From the NCBI GenBank assembly GCA_964418095.1, contig CAYQKM010000006.1, positions 1 to 60,422 on the forward strand: a DNA stretch of 60,422 nt, written 5' to 3'. Made by a program: the position numbers and the translations under genes. This document shows, piece by piece, positions 15,199 to 23,885 of the stretch (positions are counted from its first letter, which is position 1; every line of letters starts with the position of its first letter). The notes beneath the pieces were generated by a model. The model was not told where the DNA came from, ran no database searches, and saw nothing but the letters and a program-made list of their open reading frames with translations. Source of the DNA: MWBV01 sp964418095 (GTDB lineage Archaea; Nanobdellota; Nanobdellia; Pacearchaeales; GW2011-AR1).

Positions 15199-15257
15199 TT
15201 TACCGTACATTTTCCCTACATTTTCTAGTGTATGGTAAAAGTTTTCCTACATTTCAA
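15199..15257 (-). repeat. Dispersed intergenic repeat, copy B
   Basis: The reverse complement of this stretch aligns with 1732-1790: three AATGTAGG-like units around a TTTACCRTACA core. It lies between two convergent genes. Because TTTACCGTACA here is followed by TGTATGGTAAA, it also contains an imperfect inverted repeat. Confidence 0.6.
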
Positions 15258-15277
15258 AGGTTTAGTTTTAAAACTAA

Positions 15278-15778
15278 TTATTTCTTCACAACCTTCACCA
15301 TATCAAAAAAGCTCATCTTTTCAAAGTCAATAATTTTCTTCTCATCTAAATCAATCTTAACTTTAAGCAACCCTAGTCCAGAAATAAAGATTGTCCCTAA
15401 AAGATAAGTTTTTTTATCTTTTGCTTGTACACTTAAAAGAAGTTTTTCAATCTTATTTTTTATTTTTTTTTCAAACATCTCTCCTTCTATCAACCTTTCA
15501 ACATACTCAAAATCAAATTCTATATTATCTGAAATCTTCTCTGGGTGAAATCCTTTTCCATAATCTTCTACTGGAATAAAATTAACTTCATTATTAACCT
15601 TAAAGCTAAACATTTTATCCAAGGAAGGAGAATAATAATCAATGTTTTGACTACTATCTTTTCCTTTTTTATCTATTGAAATAAATGCTGAACAAAAAAA
15701 AGCGTCTTTATTTTCATTTTTAAATTTTTTAAATTCTTCAGAGTCTATCAGTTTCTCAAAATAAAATTGGAAATTCAT
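15278..15778 (-). CDS. Hypothetical protein
   Basis: 166 residues from the ATG at 15778 (MNFQFYFEKLIDSEEFKKF); the upstream extension to 15835 is hydrophobic and overlaps the promoter of the divergent gene. Mixed alpha/beta composition without TM segments. The pattern DYYSPSLDKMFSFKV and later TYLLGTIFISGLGLLKVKID suggests a small cytosolic domain, perhaps two similar beta-rich halves. No family recognised. Confidence 0.55.
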   Translation of the reverse strand: MNFQFYFEKLIDSEEFKKFKNENKDAFFCSAFISIDKKGKDSSQNIDYYSPSLDKMFSFKVNNEVNFIPVEDYGKGFHPEKISDNIEFDFEYVERLIEGEMFEKKIKNKIEKLLLSVQAKDKKTYLLGTIFISGLGLLKVKIDLDEKKIIDFEKMSFFDMVKVVKK

Positions 15779-15853
15779 ACTTAAAAATACCCCTAAGAGT
15801 TTATAAGATTTTAGTATATAAATAAATATAAACAAAAAAAATCAATAAATAGT

Positions 15854-16252
15854 ATGTCAATACCAAGACCTGCTAGAAAGAAAATAGAGGGAATAAGAGT
15901 TGGGGGGAAAATTCTTGAAAACGAGAAAGGTAAATGGTTTATTGTTGGACCAAGAGCTAGGAGCAGAGAATTAAAAAAAATACTAGAAGAATTAAGCCCA
16001 AGAACACAAAAAATACAAAATAAAAAAAACAATTATTTTAGAAATGCAGGAGTAAATGCATATGTAAACTTAATCTATTTAAATTGGGAGTCTGCAAAAG
16101 GGCTATACAAAGATCCTGAGAATAATCTACCTTATGAAATCATAAGTCAATACGGGGAATTAATTTACAGACAAAGTATTATAGAAAGAAAAGAAAATAT
16201 ACTAAACAAATTAGAGAAAGCAGCAATAGAAGAAGGGTTAAGAGAAGAATAA
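15854..16252 (+). CDS. Hypothetical protein
   Basis: 132 residues, basic. The N-terminus MSIPRPARKKIEGIRVGGKI resembles the start of small nucleic-acid-associated proteins, followed by GPRARSRELKKILEELS and a helical C-terminus. No family recognised. Its stop lies 3 bp from the convergent thrS stop. Confidence 0.55.
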   Translation: MSIPRPARKKIEGIRVGGKILENEKGKWFIVGPRARSRELKKILEELSPRTQKIQNKKNNYFRNAGVNAYVNLIYLNWESAKGLYKDPENNLPYEIISQYGELIYRQSIIERKENILNKLEKAAIEEGLREE

Positions 16253-16255
16253 GAA

Positions 16256-17998
16256 TTACTCTCTTTTTTCAAGTTTAGATTTTAAATTAAGTATAAATTG
16301 TTCTCCATCTAATTTTTTAATAGTGTTGCTTCCTCCTTCTCTGACAGCAACAGATTTTTCTTCTTCTTCTTTATCTCCAATTACAATAATATAAGGGATT
16401 TTCATCTCTTCAGCACTTTTAACTTTAGACTGAACAGTTTTTTGATCAAAGTCAAAGTCAACCCTCAAACCACCTACTTCTTCTTTCATTTTCTCAATAA
16501 ATTTTTTAGCATAATTTACATTTCTATCTGTAAAGCTCAATACTCTTACTTGAATAGGTGAAAGCCAAGCGGGTAGCCTCCCATTTTTATTTTCTAAAAG
16601 CATTCCAATAAATCTCTCTAAACTTCCATAAATTGTTCTATGAATCATAATAGGTCTCTTCTTTTTATTAGCACTGTCAATATATTCTAACTCAAATCTT
16701 TCTGGAAGTGCAAAATCTAATTGAATTGTTCCGCACTGCCAAGTTCTTCCTAAGGAATCACTTAAGTGAAAGTCAATCTTAGGTCCATAAAATGCTCCAT
16801 CTCCTTTATTAATTTTAAATTTAGTTTTTCTTTTTTCAAGAACTTTTTTAAGTGTTTTCTCAGCTAAATCCCACATCCGATCATCCCCTATTCTTTTCTC
16901 AGGGCGTGTTGAAAGCTCAACTGAATACTTAAATCCAAATTTCTTATAAAATAAATCAACTAAGCTGATAACATTAGAAAGTTCACTCTCAATTTGTTCT
17001 TCAGTGCAATAAATATGAGCATCATCCTGAGTAAATTGAATTACTCTAAACAATCCTCCTAAAACTCCAGATAATTCTTGCCTATGCACAACACCTAATT
17101 CACCAACTCTTAAAGGCAAATCTCTATAAGATTTTGGAGAGTTTTTAAAAACTAATATTCCTCCAGGGCAATTCATAGGTTTAACAGCAAAAGTTCTCTT
17201 TTCATATTCTGTAAGAAAAATATTTTCTTTGTATTTTTCCCAGTGTCCTGAAATTTGCCAGAGTTTCTTATCTAAAATTTGAGGTGTTTGAATTTCTAAA
17301 TAATTTGCTTTTCTATGCTCCTCTCTCCAGAAATTAATAAGTTCATTTCTTATAATTAAACCATTATTATGCCAAAAAACCATGCCAGGAGCAACTTCAG
17401 AAAAACTAAATAAATCCATTTGTCTCCCTAAAATTCTGTGGTCATTCTCCATAAGTTTTGAGCTATCTAATTTAGATTTTGAAATTTCTTTTAACAATTG
17501 TTTATAATCATAAACTTCAGGTTTAAGATTTTTAGAGATATCTTTTCTATCCACTGCCCCACTAGAACTCTCATCAAATCTTATTTCCCTAGATAATTCA
17601 CTTAAAGGGTGTCCTTTAACTTTTAATTCAAACTCTTTATAATATCCAAAAGGAGCTCTTACTGCACTAAATTTTTCTTTAATTAATTCTTTCTCTGCTT
17701 TTTCTAAAATTTCCTGAGCTATTGCAGGGTTTCCTAAGTCTCTTGACAGGTGAGCATATGGGTAAAGGACAATGTTTTTAGCTTTAACTTGAGAGGCAAC
17801 CTCTTTAATATTTTTGACAAGCTCTTTTACTGCTAAAGAAACATTTGAATCTTGCTTCTCAACAGCAGTTAAAACAACTAAAGCTTCTTTTACCTCTTTT
17901 TCTTTTTTATCTTTATCCTGAAGCTCTTCAATGCTCTTTAATGCCTTTTTCAGGGGTTTAAATTTTATATAATCTACATGAAGGTTTAAAATTTTCAT
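16256..17998 (-). CDS. thrS: Threonyl-tRNA synthetase, archaeal type
   Basis: 580 residues from the ATG at 17998, which lies about 26 bases after a TTTATAAA box; a GTG three codons upstream is less likely. Residues 1-140 are the archaeal D-aminoacyl-tRNA-deacylase-like editing domain (MKILNLHVDYIKFKP, VVLTAVE, VLYPYAHLS). The class II core contains CPGGILVFKNSPKSYRDLPL (zinc Cys), motif 2 around VHRQELSGVLGGLFRVIQFT, GAFYGPKIDFH and motif 3 TIYGSLERFIGMLLE. The C-terminal anticodon-binding domain is complete. Charges tRNA-Thr; a tRNA-Thr(GGU) is encoded at 42716. Confidence 0.95.
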   Translation of the reverse strand: MKILNLHVDYIKFKPLKKALKSIEELQDKDKKEKEVKEALVVLTAVEKQDSNVSLAVKELVKNIKEVASQVKAKNIVLYPYAHLSRDLGNPAIAQEILEKAEKELIKEKFSAVRAPFGYYKEFELKVKGHPLSELSREIRFDESSSGAVDRKDISKNLKPEVYDYKQLLKEISKSKLDSSKLMENDHRILGRQMDLFSFSEVAPGMVFWHNNGLIIRNELINFWREEHRKANYLEIQTPQILDKKLWQISGHWEKYKENIFLTEYEKRTFAVKPMNCPGGILVFKNSPKSYRDLPLRVGELGVVHRQELSGVLGGLFRVIQFTQDDAHIYCTEEQIESELSNVISLVDLFYKKFGFKYSVELSTRPEKRIGDDRMWDLAEKTLKKVLEKRKTKFKINKGDGAFYGPKIDFHLSDSLGRTWQCGTIQLDFALPERFELEYIDSANKKKRPIMIHRTIYGSLERFIGMLLENKNGRLPAWLSPIQVRVLSFTDRNVNYAKKFIEKMKEEVGGLRVDFDFDQKTVQSKVKSAEEMKIPYIIVIGDKEEEEKSVAVREGGSNTIKKLDGEQFILNLKSKLEKRE

Positions 17999-18019
17999 AA
18001 AGTTCACAAGAATCTTAAG

Positions 18020-18027
18020 TTTATAAA
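18020..18027 (-). promoter_or_regulatory. TATA box of thrS
   Basis: TTTATAAA-like element about 26 bases upstream of the thrS ATG at 17998, consistent with a leaderless transcript. Confidence 0.6.
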
Positions 18028-18078
18028 ACTAATTTTCAAATAAAATTAAAAAAATAATAAAAATATATACTAAAGTTC

Positions 18079-18220
18079 AACAAAGCTTTTAAAGGATCTT
18101 TGTTAAGAGAACACATGAAAATAATTACATCAATATCAACTAAAAAAATGACTTTATCGGGAGGTGAACAGCATGGAAGAAGCTGCAAGTGATCCCGAAT
18201 ATTCTATTTTTGAATAAACA
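18079..18220 (+). ncRNA. Candidate structured leader with kink-turn
   Basis: Two structures are visible. Bases 18079-18085 (AACAAAG) pair with 18098-18104 (CTTTGTT). Bases 18157-18162 (TCGGGA) pair with 18193-18198 (TCCCGA). Inside the second stem lies a 3-base bulge GGT (18163-18165), then GA (18166-18167) opposite GA (18191-18192), A-T and C-G pairs. This is the layout of a kink-turn, the binding site of archaeal L7Ae. An ACA occurs at 18218-18220, so an H/ACA-type RNA or a mRNA leader is possible. The same stretch contains a short frame with a ribosome-binding site (18173-18217). No known class matched by eye. Confidence 0.4.
18173..18217 (+). CDS. Possible 14-residue leader peptide
   Basis: ATG at 18173 preceded at five bases by GGAGGTGA (18160-18167), a strong Shine-Dalgarno site. 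The peptide is MEEAASDPEYSIFE. A second overlapping frame, 18115-18192 (25 residues, MKIITSISTKKMTLSG...), shares the region. Either could be a regulatory leader for the gene at 18343, or chance within a structured RNA. Confidence 0.3.
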   Translation: MEEAASDPEYSIFE

Positions 18221-18342
18221 AGATATTTGTAAATATTTAAAAAAAGACAATTTTTCTTTAGGGTTTAGAAATCTTTCAAAAAATCAATTATATCTGGATA
18301 TATCGAAACATTTAAATATTGTAACTATTAAGTAGTGATAAA

Positions 18343-19035
18343 ATGGGAAATATATTAAAAAAAATGGCGCTAACGGGGATGATTACTCTAGCTTCAGGCA
18401 TCTATACTGGAGGTAACTTTCTTAAAAAAGATTTAAGTTATGAAAATCAAGCATATGAGTTTTATGAAAAATCAAGACTAGAAGAAATTCTCAAAAAAGA
18501 GCAGGAGATAATATTTGAGGAAAAAAAGCAAGAGCAAAATACAAACGGAATAAAAATACCTTACTATAAAATAGATCCAAATTCATGCTCTAAATATGCA
18601 AGATTATCTGCAAAAAAGATTTTTGGAAAAGAGTATAATCCTGCAAATGCTTGGGATTTAAAATATGATAATAAAATTTTATATAATTTCCACCCAGAAG
18701 AAATTATAAATGACTCTATAATCTATGAAAGCCTCAGGAAAAAAGTAATTGATGGGACACTAAAACCCGGAATGATTTTAGTAACTTCAAGAGATATGAA
18801 ACCAAATGAATATAAAAATTACAGGACATATAGATTTCCTGGAAAAGATAAAGAAGGAAATAAAATAGAAGAGACTCATGCTATATTATACTTGGGAATC
18901 AATAAAGAAGGAGAATTTGAATTCTTAAATCAATGGGTAAACAAAATAGAAAAAATGACTATAAATGATTTTAAACATAAAAAAAATCTTAAGCCAAGGA
19001 TTATCTTAGATGAGCCAAATAAAGACTCAGCTTAA
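18343..19035 (+). CDS. Exported cysteine-peptidase-like protein, NlpC/P60 or CHAP type
   Basis: 230 residues. The N-terminal hydrophobic stretch (MALTGMITLASGIYTGG) after a Lys pair is a signal or anchor. Cys82 (DPNSCSKYARLSAKKIFG) begins a helix, LKPGMILVTSR (140-150) resembles the L-x-P-G-D-x-V strand of NlpC/P60 and CHAP domains, and His179 (ETHAILYLG) with Asn196/Gln197 would complete a Cys-His-polar triad. The assignment is inference from this motif order. It is followed by an N-acetylmuramoyl-alanine amidase homologue, so the pair may act on peptide or peptidoglycan substrates outside the cell. Confidence 0.5.
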   Translation: MGNILKKMALTGMITLASGIYTGGNFLKKDLSYENQAYEFYEKSRLEEILKKEQEIIFEEKKQEQNTNGIKIPYYKIDPNSCSKYARLSAKKIFGKEYNPANAWDLKYDNKILYNFHPEEIINDSIIYESLRKKVIDGTLKPGMILVTSRDMKPNEYKNYRTYRFPGKDKEGNKIEETHAILYLGINKEGEFEFLNQWVNKIEKMTINDFKHKKNLKPRIILDEPNKDSA

Positions 19036-19082
19036 ATTAAACACAATAATTTTTTTAAAGGAAATAATAATTTAAAATAAAG

Positions 19083-19757
19083 ATGAGTTTAAAAAAAATA
19101 AATAATTCTTTTAAAAGAATTCTCAAAGCAGCAGCAATTATTCTAATTATTTATTCGATAAATACCAAAGGACTACAAGCACCAAAGAATAAAAAATGTC
19201 CAGAAGAAGATTTCAGAAAAATAGTGGTAATTGACCCTGGACATGGAATGAGTAATAGAGTTAAAGAATGGATGGACTGGGGAAAAACATACTTAGATTA
19301 TAAAGAAGCTGAAATAGTTTTAGAGAAAGCAAAAAACATTAAAGAAATGTTAGACTCTACAAAATATAATGTAGTTTTAACAAGAAAAGACAATAATACC
19401 CCCTGCCCAATAGAGTACAGGCCAGAGTTAGCAAACAGGTTAAATGCAGACATATTTTTAAGTTTGCATTTAAATGATTTTAAAAACTGGAAAACAATAA
19501 GCGGGTCTGAAATCTACTGGAGATATGATGAAGGTAAAGAATTAGCAAACCTTGTTGCAAGAAATTTAGAAGAAATTGCTTCAATACCAAATAGAGTAGT
19601 TATGAAAGAGGATTACCTAATGCTAAAAGAAATAAAGTGCCCAGCAGTCCTAATAGAGTTAGGATACCTCTTAAATGAGAAAGATAGAAACATAATATTA
19701 GATGAAAATACTACAGAAAAAGCAGTTATAAAAACAATTGAAGAGTATTTAAAATAA
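19083..19757 (+). CDS. N-acetylmuramoyl-L-alanine amidase, Amidase_3 family
   Basis: 224 residues. A signal or anchor segment lies at 12-27. The zinc-amidase motifs are all present: DPGHG (His54), the Glu in YKEAE (75 or 77), SLHLN (His129) and the catalytic Glu in VLIELGYL near the C-terminus. GSEIYWRYDEGKELANLV matches the G-x-E-x-Y/F strand-helix of AmiA/AmiC. The enzyme cleaves the lactyl-amide bond of murein stem peptides. Archaea lack murein, so the substrate may be bacterial walls or another glycan-peptide. Predicted extracellular; 47 bp after the peptidase-like gene. Confidence 0.85.
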   Translation: MSLKKINNSFKRILKAAAIILIIYSINTKGLQAPKNKKCPEEDFRKIVVIDPGHGMSNRVKEWMDWGKTYLDYKEAEIVLEKAKNIKEMLDSTKYNVVLTRKDNNTPCPIEYRPELANRLNADIFLSLHLNDFKNWKTISGSEIYWRYDEGKELANLVARNLEEIASIPNRVVMKEDYLMLKEIKCPAVLIELGYLLNEKDRNIILDENTTEKAVIKTIEEYLK

Positions 19758-19805
19758 ATAGTATCTTCTACAAATGTTTATAAATAAATCTTAATTTGTA
19801 TTTTA

Positions 19806-21965
19806 ATGAAAAAAGAGATTATACTAACACTATTATTTATACTTGCTATTGGACAATTTGTATCAGCAGAGATTATAATAAATAAGCAGCCTAATGAAAT
19901 CTATAATTTAGGCGATTCAGTAACAATACCTGTAACAGCAAAAACAATTACTGGAATTTCAGGAACATTCAATATGAATTTACTCTGTGGTTCTAAAGAA
20001 ATAAATTTTTATAAAAACGGAATAAATCTAAAATCTGGTGAAGAAGAAAGAATTGAGGCTTCACTTGTTCTAACAAAAGAAATAGTTGGACAAAGCACAG
20101 GAATATGTAAAATAAAAGGGACACTTGGAACAGAGTATTTTTTAACAAATGAATTTAAGATTTCTAATTCACTAATTATTATTCCAAACAGCGAAAATAG
20201 TGAATTTGAACCTGGACAAAGAATAACTCTCTCTGGAAACATAATAAGAGAAAATAAAGAACCTGCTGATGGATTTGTAGAAATTGAATTAATTCTCTCA
20301 AACAAATCTTCTGAAAATATTCTTCAAAAAGGAACAATGAAAAATGGAATGTACTCTGTAGAAATCACTCTCCCTGAAAAAATTAAAGCAGGAAAATACA
20401 ACTTAAATATAAATGCTTATGAGGTAGGATTTGACAATACAAAAACAAACAAAGGTTCTAACAACTATGAAATACTTTTAAAGCAAATCCCTACTTCCTT
20501 AGAAATAATACTCAAAAATATTAATGTTAAATCTGGAAAAAATGCTGAAATTAAGATAATCTTACATGACCAAACAGGAGAAAATATTAATTCTATTGTT
20601 CCAGTTTTAATCGAAAAAGAAAATTTAGGCATTGAAGAAGAAAATTTTTCTGAGAGGCTTAAAATAAGAACAGGCGAATTTTTTAAATTTCCAATAGAAC
20701 ATGATGAGCCCCCTTCAAATTGGAGTGTTTGGGCAGAATCAAATGGACTGGAAGCAAAATCCTATTTTAATATTATTGAAACTAAAGAAATAAAAGCAGA
20801 GTTAAAGAATCAAACACTAATTATAACAAACATTGGGAATATTCCTTACAATGGACAAATTAATATAAGATTAGAAGGATTTTCAAAGGACTTCAATTTA
20901 TCTCTGCCAATAAACGGAGAGAATAAATATAAATTAAATGCAGAATATGAAGGAGAGCATGAAGTTGAATTACAAGATGAAAATAAAGAAAGCATATTCA
21001 AAGGAAAAGTGTTTTTATCTAAATCAGGGGTTAGCAGCATATCTGCAGCCTCAATAGTTGACCTCTCAGAATCTAGTCTAAAAAAATTTTATAAAGTGCC
21101 TATTTTCTGGATATTTATTTTAGTAATAGTAATAGCAGTGATTATTATCTCAACAAAAAAATACAAAAAAAGAAAAAGAATGGGGATAACTAAATTCAAA
21201 AAATCTCCTATGAATTTAAATATGCATTCTTCCCCAAAAACAAATATTGAATGGGAAAGCAGAACAATACCGCTATCAAAAGAATCAAAACTTAAAACAA
21301 ATAATAAAGCTAATTTATCACTCTCAATAAAAGGGAATAAACAAGAAGTTAGCATGGTTACACTAAGCATTAGAAATCTTGCTGAACTTCAAGAAAATAA
21401 ATCAAACACTGAAGAGCCTTTACAAAAAGTAATCAACCTTGCTGAATTAAAAAAAGCGTTTGTCTATGAAAATCAAAATAATCTAACATTTATCTTAGTT
21501 CCTTCAAAAACAAGGACATTAAAAAATGAAACAACAGCTCTAGAAATAGCACAAGATGCAAAAGAAATTATCTCTAATTACAATAGAATAGCAAAATACA
21601 AAATGGATTTTGGGATCTCAATTGACTTTGGCTCAATAATAGAAAAAACAGAAAGAAATGTTATGCAATTTACTGGATTAGGAACTTTAATGAACAATTC
21701 AAGAAAAATAGCAGCTCTATCTAAGGGAGAAGTATTGATTGGAGAAAACATAAAAAATAAACTTACAAATGTAAGATTAGAAAAATTAAGCACTGAAACA
21801 ATAAGCTGCTACAAAATCAAAGATATAAAATACTATGATGCAGGACACTCTAGATATATGGAAAATTTCATAAATAAAAAAACCTCTGAAAATAAAAACA
21901 TAGAAGATAAAGAAGACACTGAAAAAAGTACAGATCCTAAATCCCTAATAAAGGGATTCTATTAA
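19806..21965 (+). CDS. Membrane receptor-like protein with degenerate nucleotidyl cyclase domain
   Basis: 719 residues. Signal peptide 1-21. About 410 extracellular residues look like tandem beta-sandwich domains (FEPGQRITLSGNI, KSGKNAEIKIILHDQTGENI). One TM helix lies at about 432-452. The cytoplasmic part from about 514 follows the layout of class III nucleotidyl cyclases: VTLSIRNLAELQ in place of the metal-binding F-x-D-I-R-G-F-T, then a helix (ALEIAQDAKEIISNYN), FGISIDFGSII in place of R-I-G-I-x-x-G, and FTGLGTLMNNSRKIAALSKG in place of the I-G-D-x-V-N-x-A-A-R-L segment. The metal-binding Asp appears to be Ser, so catalysis is doubtful; a nucleotide-binding or regulatory role is more likely. 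The cyclase relation is inference. Confidence 0.6.
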   Translation: MKKEIILTLLFILAIGQFVSAEIIINKQPNEIYNLGDSVTIPVTAKTITGISGTFNMNLLCGSKEINFYKNGINLKSGEEERIEASLVLTKEIVGQSTGICKIKGTLGTEYFLTNEFKISNSLIIIPNSENSEFEPGQRITLSGNIIRENKEPADGFVEIELILSNKSSENILQKGTMKNGMYSVEITLPEKIKAGKYNLNINAYEVGFDNTKTNKGSNNYEILLKQIPTSLEIILKNINVKSGKNAEIKIILHDQTGENINSIVPVLIEKENLGIEEENFSERLKIRTGEFFKFPIEHDEPPSNWSVWAESNGLEAKSYFNIIETKEIKAELKNQTLIITNIGNIPYNGQINIRLEGFSKDFNLSLPINGENKYKLNAEYEGEHEVELQDENKESIFKGKVFLSKSGVSSISAASIVDLSESSLKKFYKVPIFWIFILVIVIAVIIISTKKYKKRKRMGITKFKKSPMNLNMHSSPKTNIEWESRTIPLSKESKLKTNNKANLSLSIKGNKQEVSMVTLSIRNLAELQENKSNTEEPLQKVINLAELKKAFVYENQNNLTFILVPSKTRTLKNETTALEIAQDAKEIISNYNRIAKYKMDFGISIDFGSIIEKTERNVMQFTGLGTLMNNSRKIAALSKGEVLIGENIKNKLTNVRLEKLSTETISCYKIKDIKYYDAGHSRYMENFINKKTSENKNIEDKEDTEKSTDPKSLIKGFY

Positions 21966-21971
21966 AGAACT

Positions 21972-22868
21972 TCATTTCTTTTTAATAACTGTTTTAGGTT
22001 TTTCTAATTTTTTATCTATATCACTTTTTTTAATTTGCTTCTTCTCATCTAAATTTTTCTTATTTATTTCTTCTCTAACTATCTCTCTAACTTCTTCTTT
22101 AGAAACTCCATTTGTATCTTGATTATCTTTATTTTCTGATTTCTCGTATTTAAATTTCATCTTCCACCCAAATATTAAAGCAACAGCACCAATTAAAACT
22201 AAAACAATAGAAACAATTAACATAATTATAAACACTAAATTAGCTTTTTGCGAGAGTAATAAAAATAAAGGTGCAGCTTTCATAGACACCATTTTTAGCA
22301 TCCAATCTATATTCCTAAAAGGTAATGCGCAAAGGGCAACTAATACTCCGACTGAAACAAATTTAGATGATCTATTTTCAGCAATAAATAAAATTAAAGC
22401 AAACAACACTAAAGATAATGCTGCAAGTAAAAAAACATTTCTATACCAATACACTCTTGCTTTATCTGAGATAAGTACAAAGGGTGTTTGAGTTTCTGAA
22501 ACACACTTCCAAAATTCGCAATTATAGTTGGCATAATAAATTTGCTCAATAAAATTACCTCTTACATAATTAAATATAGATTCTTCTCCTTGCTCAATTA
22601 CCCCGCAAGGGATAACAAAATTATCATCTCCTAAATTAAGCACATACTCTTTTTCAATAGAACAATAGTGATTTAAATTTTCTTTCCCAATAGTAGTCTC
22701 TACATCAAAAACACTTTCAATTATGTTTTTTGCAGAATCTTCTAAAGCAGGCTTAAGTGAATCATACTCTAAAGAAGATGCAAAAGTAATAGATACATTC
22801 ATAAAAATCAAACACACTGTTAGTACAATTCCAAATAAAGTAACAATTGCACCTCTTATAAAACTCAT
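21972..22868 (-). CDS. Membrane protein, about five TM segments, acidic-basic tail
   Basis: 298 residues. An N-terminal signal-like TM (FIRGAIVTLFGIVLTVCLIF) is followed by an extracytoplasmic loop of about 100 residues with four Cys, then TM helices (VFLLAALSLVLFALILFIAE, VSVGVLVALCALPF, VFIIMLIVSIVLVLIGAVAL) and a Lys/Glu-rich cytoplasmic tail ending KPKTVIKKK. No family recognised. Tail-to-tail with the cyclase-like gene (6 bp). Confidence 0.65.
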   Translation of the reverse strand: MSFIRGAIVTLFGIVLTVCLIFMNVSITFASSLEYDSLKPALEDSAKNIIESVFDVETTIGKENLNHYCSIEKEYVLNLGDDNFVIPCGVIEQGEESIFNYVRGNFIEQIYYANYNCEFWKCVSETQTPFVLISDKARVYWYRNVFLLAALSLVLFALILFIAENRSSKFVSVGVLVALCALPFRNIDWMLKMVSMKAAPLFLLLSQKANLVFIIMLIVSIVLVLIGAVALIFGWKMKFKYEKSENKDNQDTNGVSKEEVREIVREEINKKNLDEKKQIKKSDIDKKLEKPKTVIKKK

Positions 22869-22931
22869 AAATACTCAAATAAACATAGGTTTTTAAAATT
22901 ATTCAAAACAAACTAATCATAAAAAATATCT

Positions 22932-23831
22932 TTACATTCTTTCTAAAGCTTCTATTCTCTTCTCAATTGGAGGGTGTGTGCTTGTAAGATTTTTTAATGG
23001 GCTAGCAAAAAATAATGGTGCAACTGCTTTGCTGACTTTTCTCTCTTTTATTTCTAATCCATAATCTTTATCTATCTTTTTTAGTGCTCCAATTAATCCT
23101 TGAGGATATCTTGTAAATTTAACTGCAGTTGCATCTGCAGAATACTCATGTTTTCTTGAGATTGAAAGTTGAACTAGCTGAACAACAATAGGGGCTAGAA
23201 TAGCTAAAAAAATACCAATTATTAAAAAGATTACTCCTGCATTTCCCTTATCTTTACCACCTCCCCCCTTTAACCACAAACTTCTTAAAAATAATTCTGA
23301 AAGAATGGCAACCATTCCAACCATAACTGTAACTAAAGTCATATATCTAATATCATAATTTCCAATATGCCCTAATTCATGTGCTAAAACACCTTCTAAT
23401 TCTCTTCTATCTAATTTCTGCAAAGCCCCTTCAGTAACACATATAACAGAATGTTTTGGGTCTCTTCCAGAAGCAAATGCATTTATTTGGGTTGAAGGCA
23501 TTATGTAAAGTTCAGGCATAGGCAATCCAGATGATATTGTCAAACCTTCTACAAGATTATAATAATCTCTATAAGCTGTTCTATCTGCTTTTTTAGCTCC
23601 AACACTCATTATAGAAATTTTATGAGAATTATAATAACTTATTAGAGTATAAGATAATGAAAAAATAATTGCAATAATTAATATAATAAAAGTATATCCT
23701 GGATCAAAGATAAAAGAAATTACATAACCCAAAAGAACAATTACAACAAAGACAATTACAATTAAGAAAAGTGACTTTCTTTTATTCTTAGAAATTTGAT
23801 CTCTAAAATCTATTCTTTGATATTTTTCCAT
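22932..23831 (-). CDS. htpX: HtpX-type M48 membrane metalloprotease
   Basis: 299 residues. Two N-terminal TM segments, then the zinc motif HELGH in LEGVLAHELGHIGNYD, a further TM pair, and the third ligand region RKHEYSADATAVKFT. The C-terminal LTSTHPPIEKRIEAL is the usual ending. Degrades misfolded membrane proteins, active site in the cytosol. A LemA-family gene, often next to htpX in bacteria, is at 30225. Confidence 0.92.
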   Translation of the reverse strand: MEKYQRIDFRDQISKNKRKSLFLIVIVFVVIVLLGYVISFIFDPGYTFIILIIAIIFSLSYTLISYYNSHKISIMSVGAKKADRTAYRDYYNLVEGLTISSGLPMPELYIMPSTQINAFASGRDPKHSVICVTEGALQKLDRRELEGVLAHELGHIGNYDIRYMTLVTVMVGMVAILSELFLRSLWLKGGGGKDKGNAGVIFLIIGIFLAILAPIVVQLVQLSISRKHEYSADATAVKFTRYPQGLIGALKKIDKDYGLEIKERKVSKAVAPLFFASPLKNLTSTHPPIEKRIEALERM

Positions 23832-23885
23832 AATTATAAAGTCGTAAATGGAGTTTTTAAGATTAACGAACCAAGGTTAATCCCA

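Noticed and set aside
18079..18220. Fragment of SRP RNA (because of GGTGAAC)
   Set aside because: The conserved helix 8 loop and the overall GC-rich length are missing.
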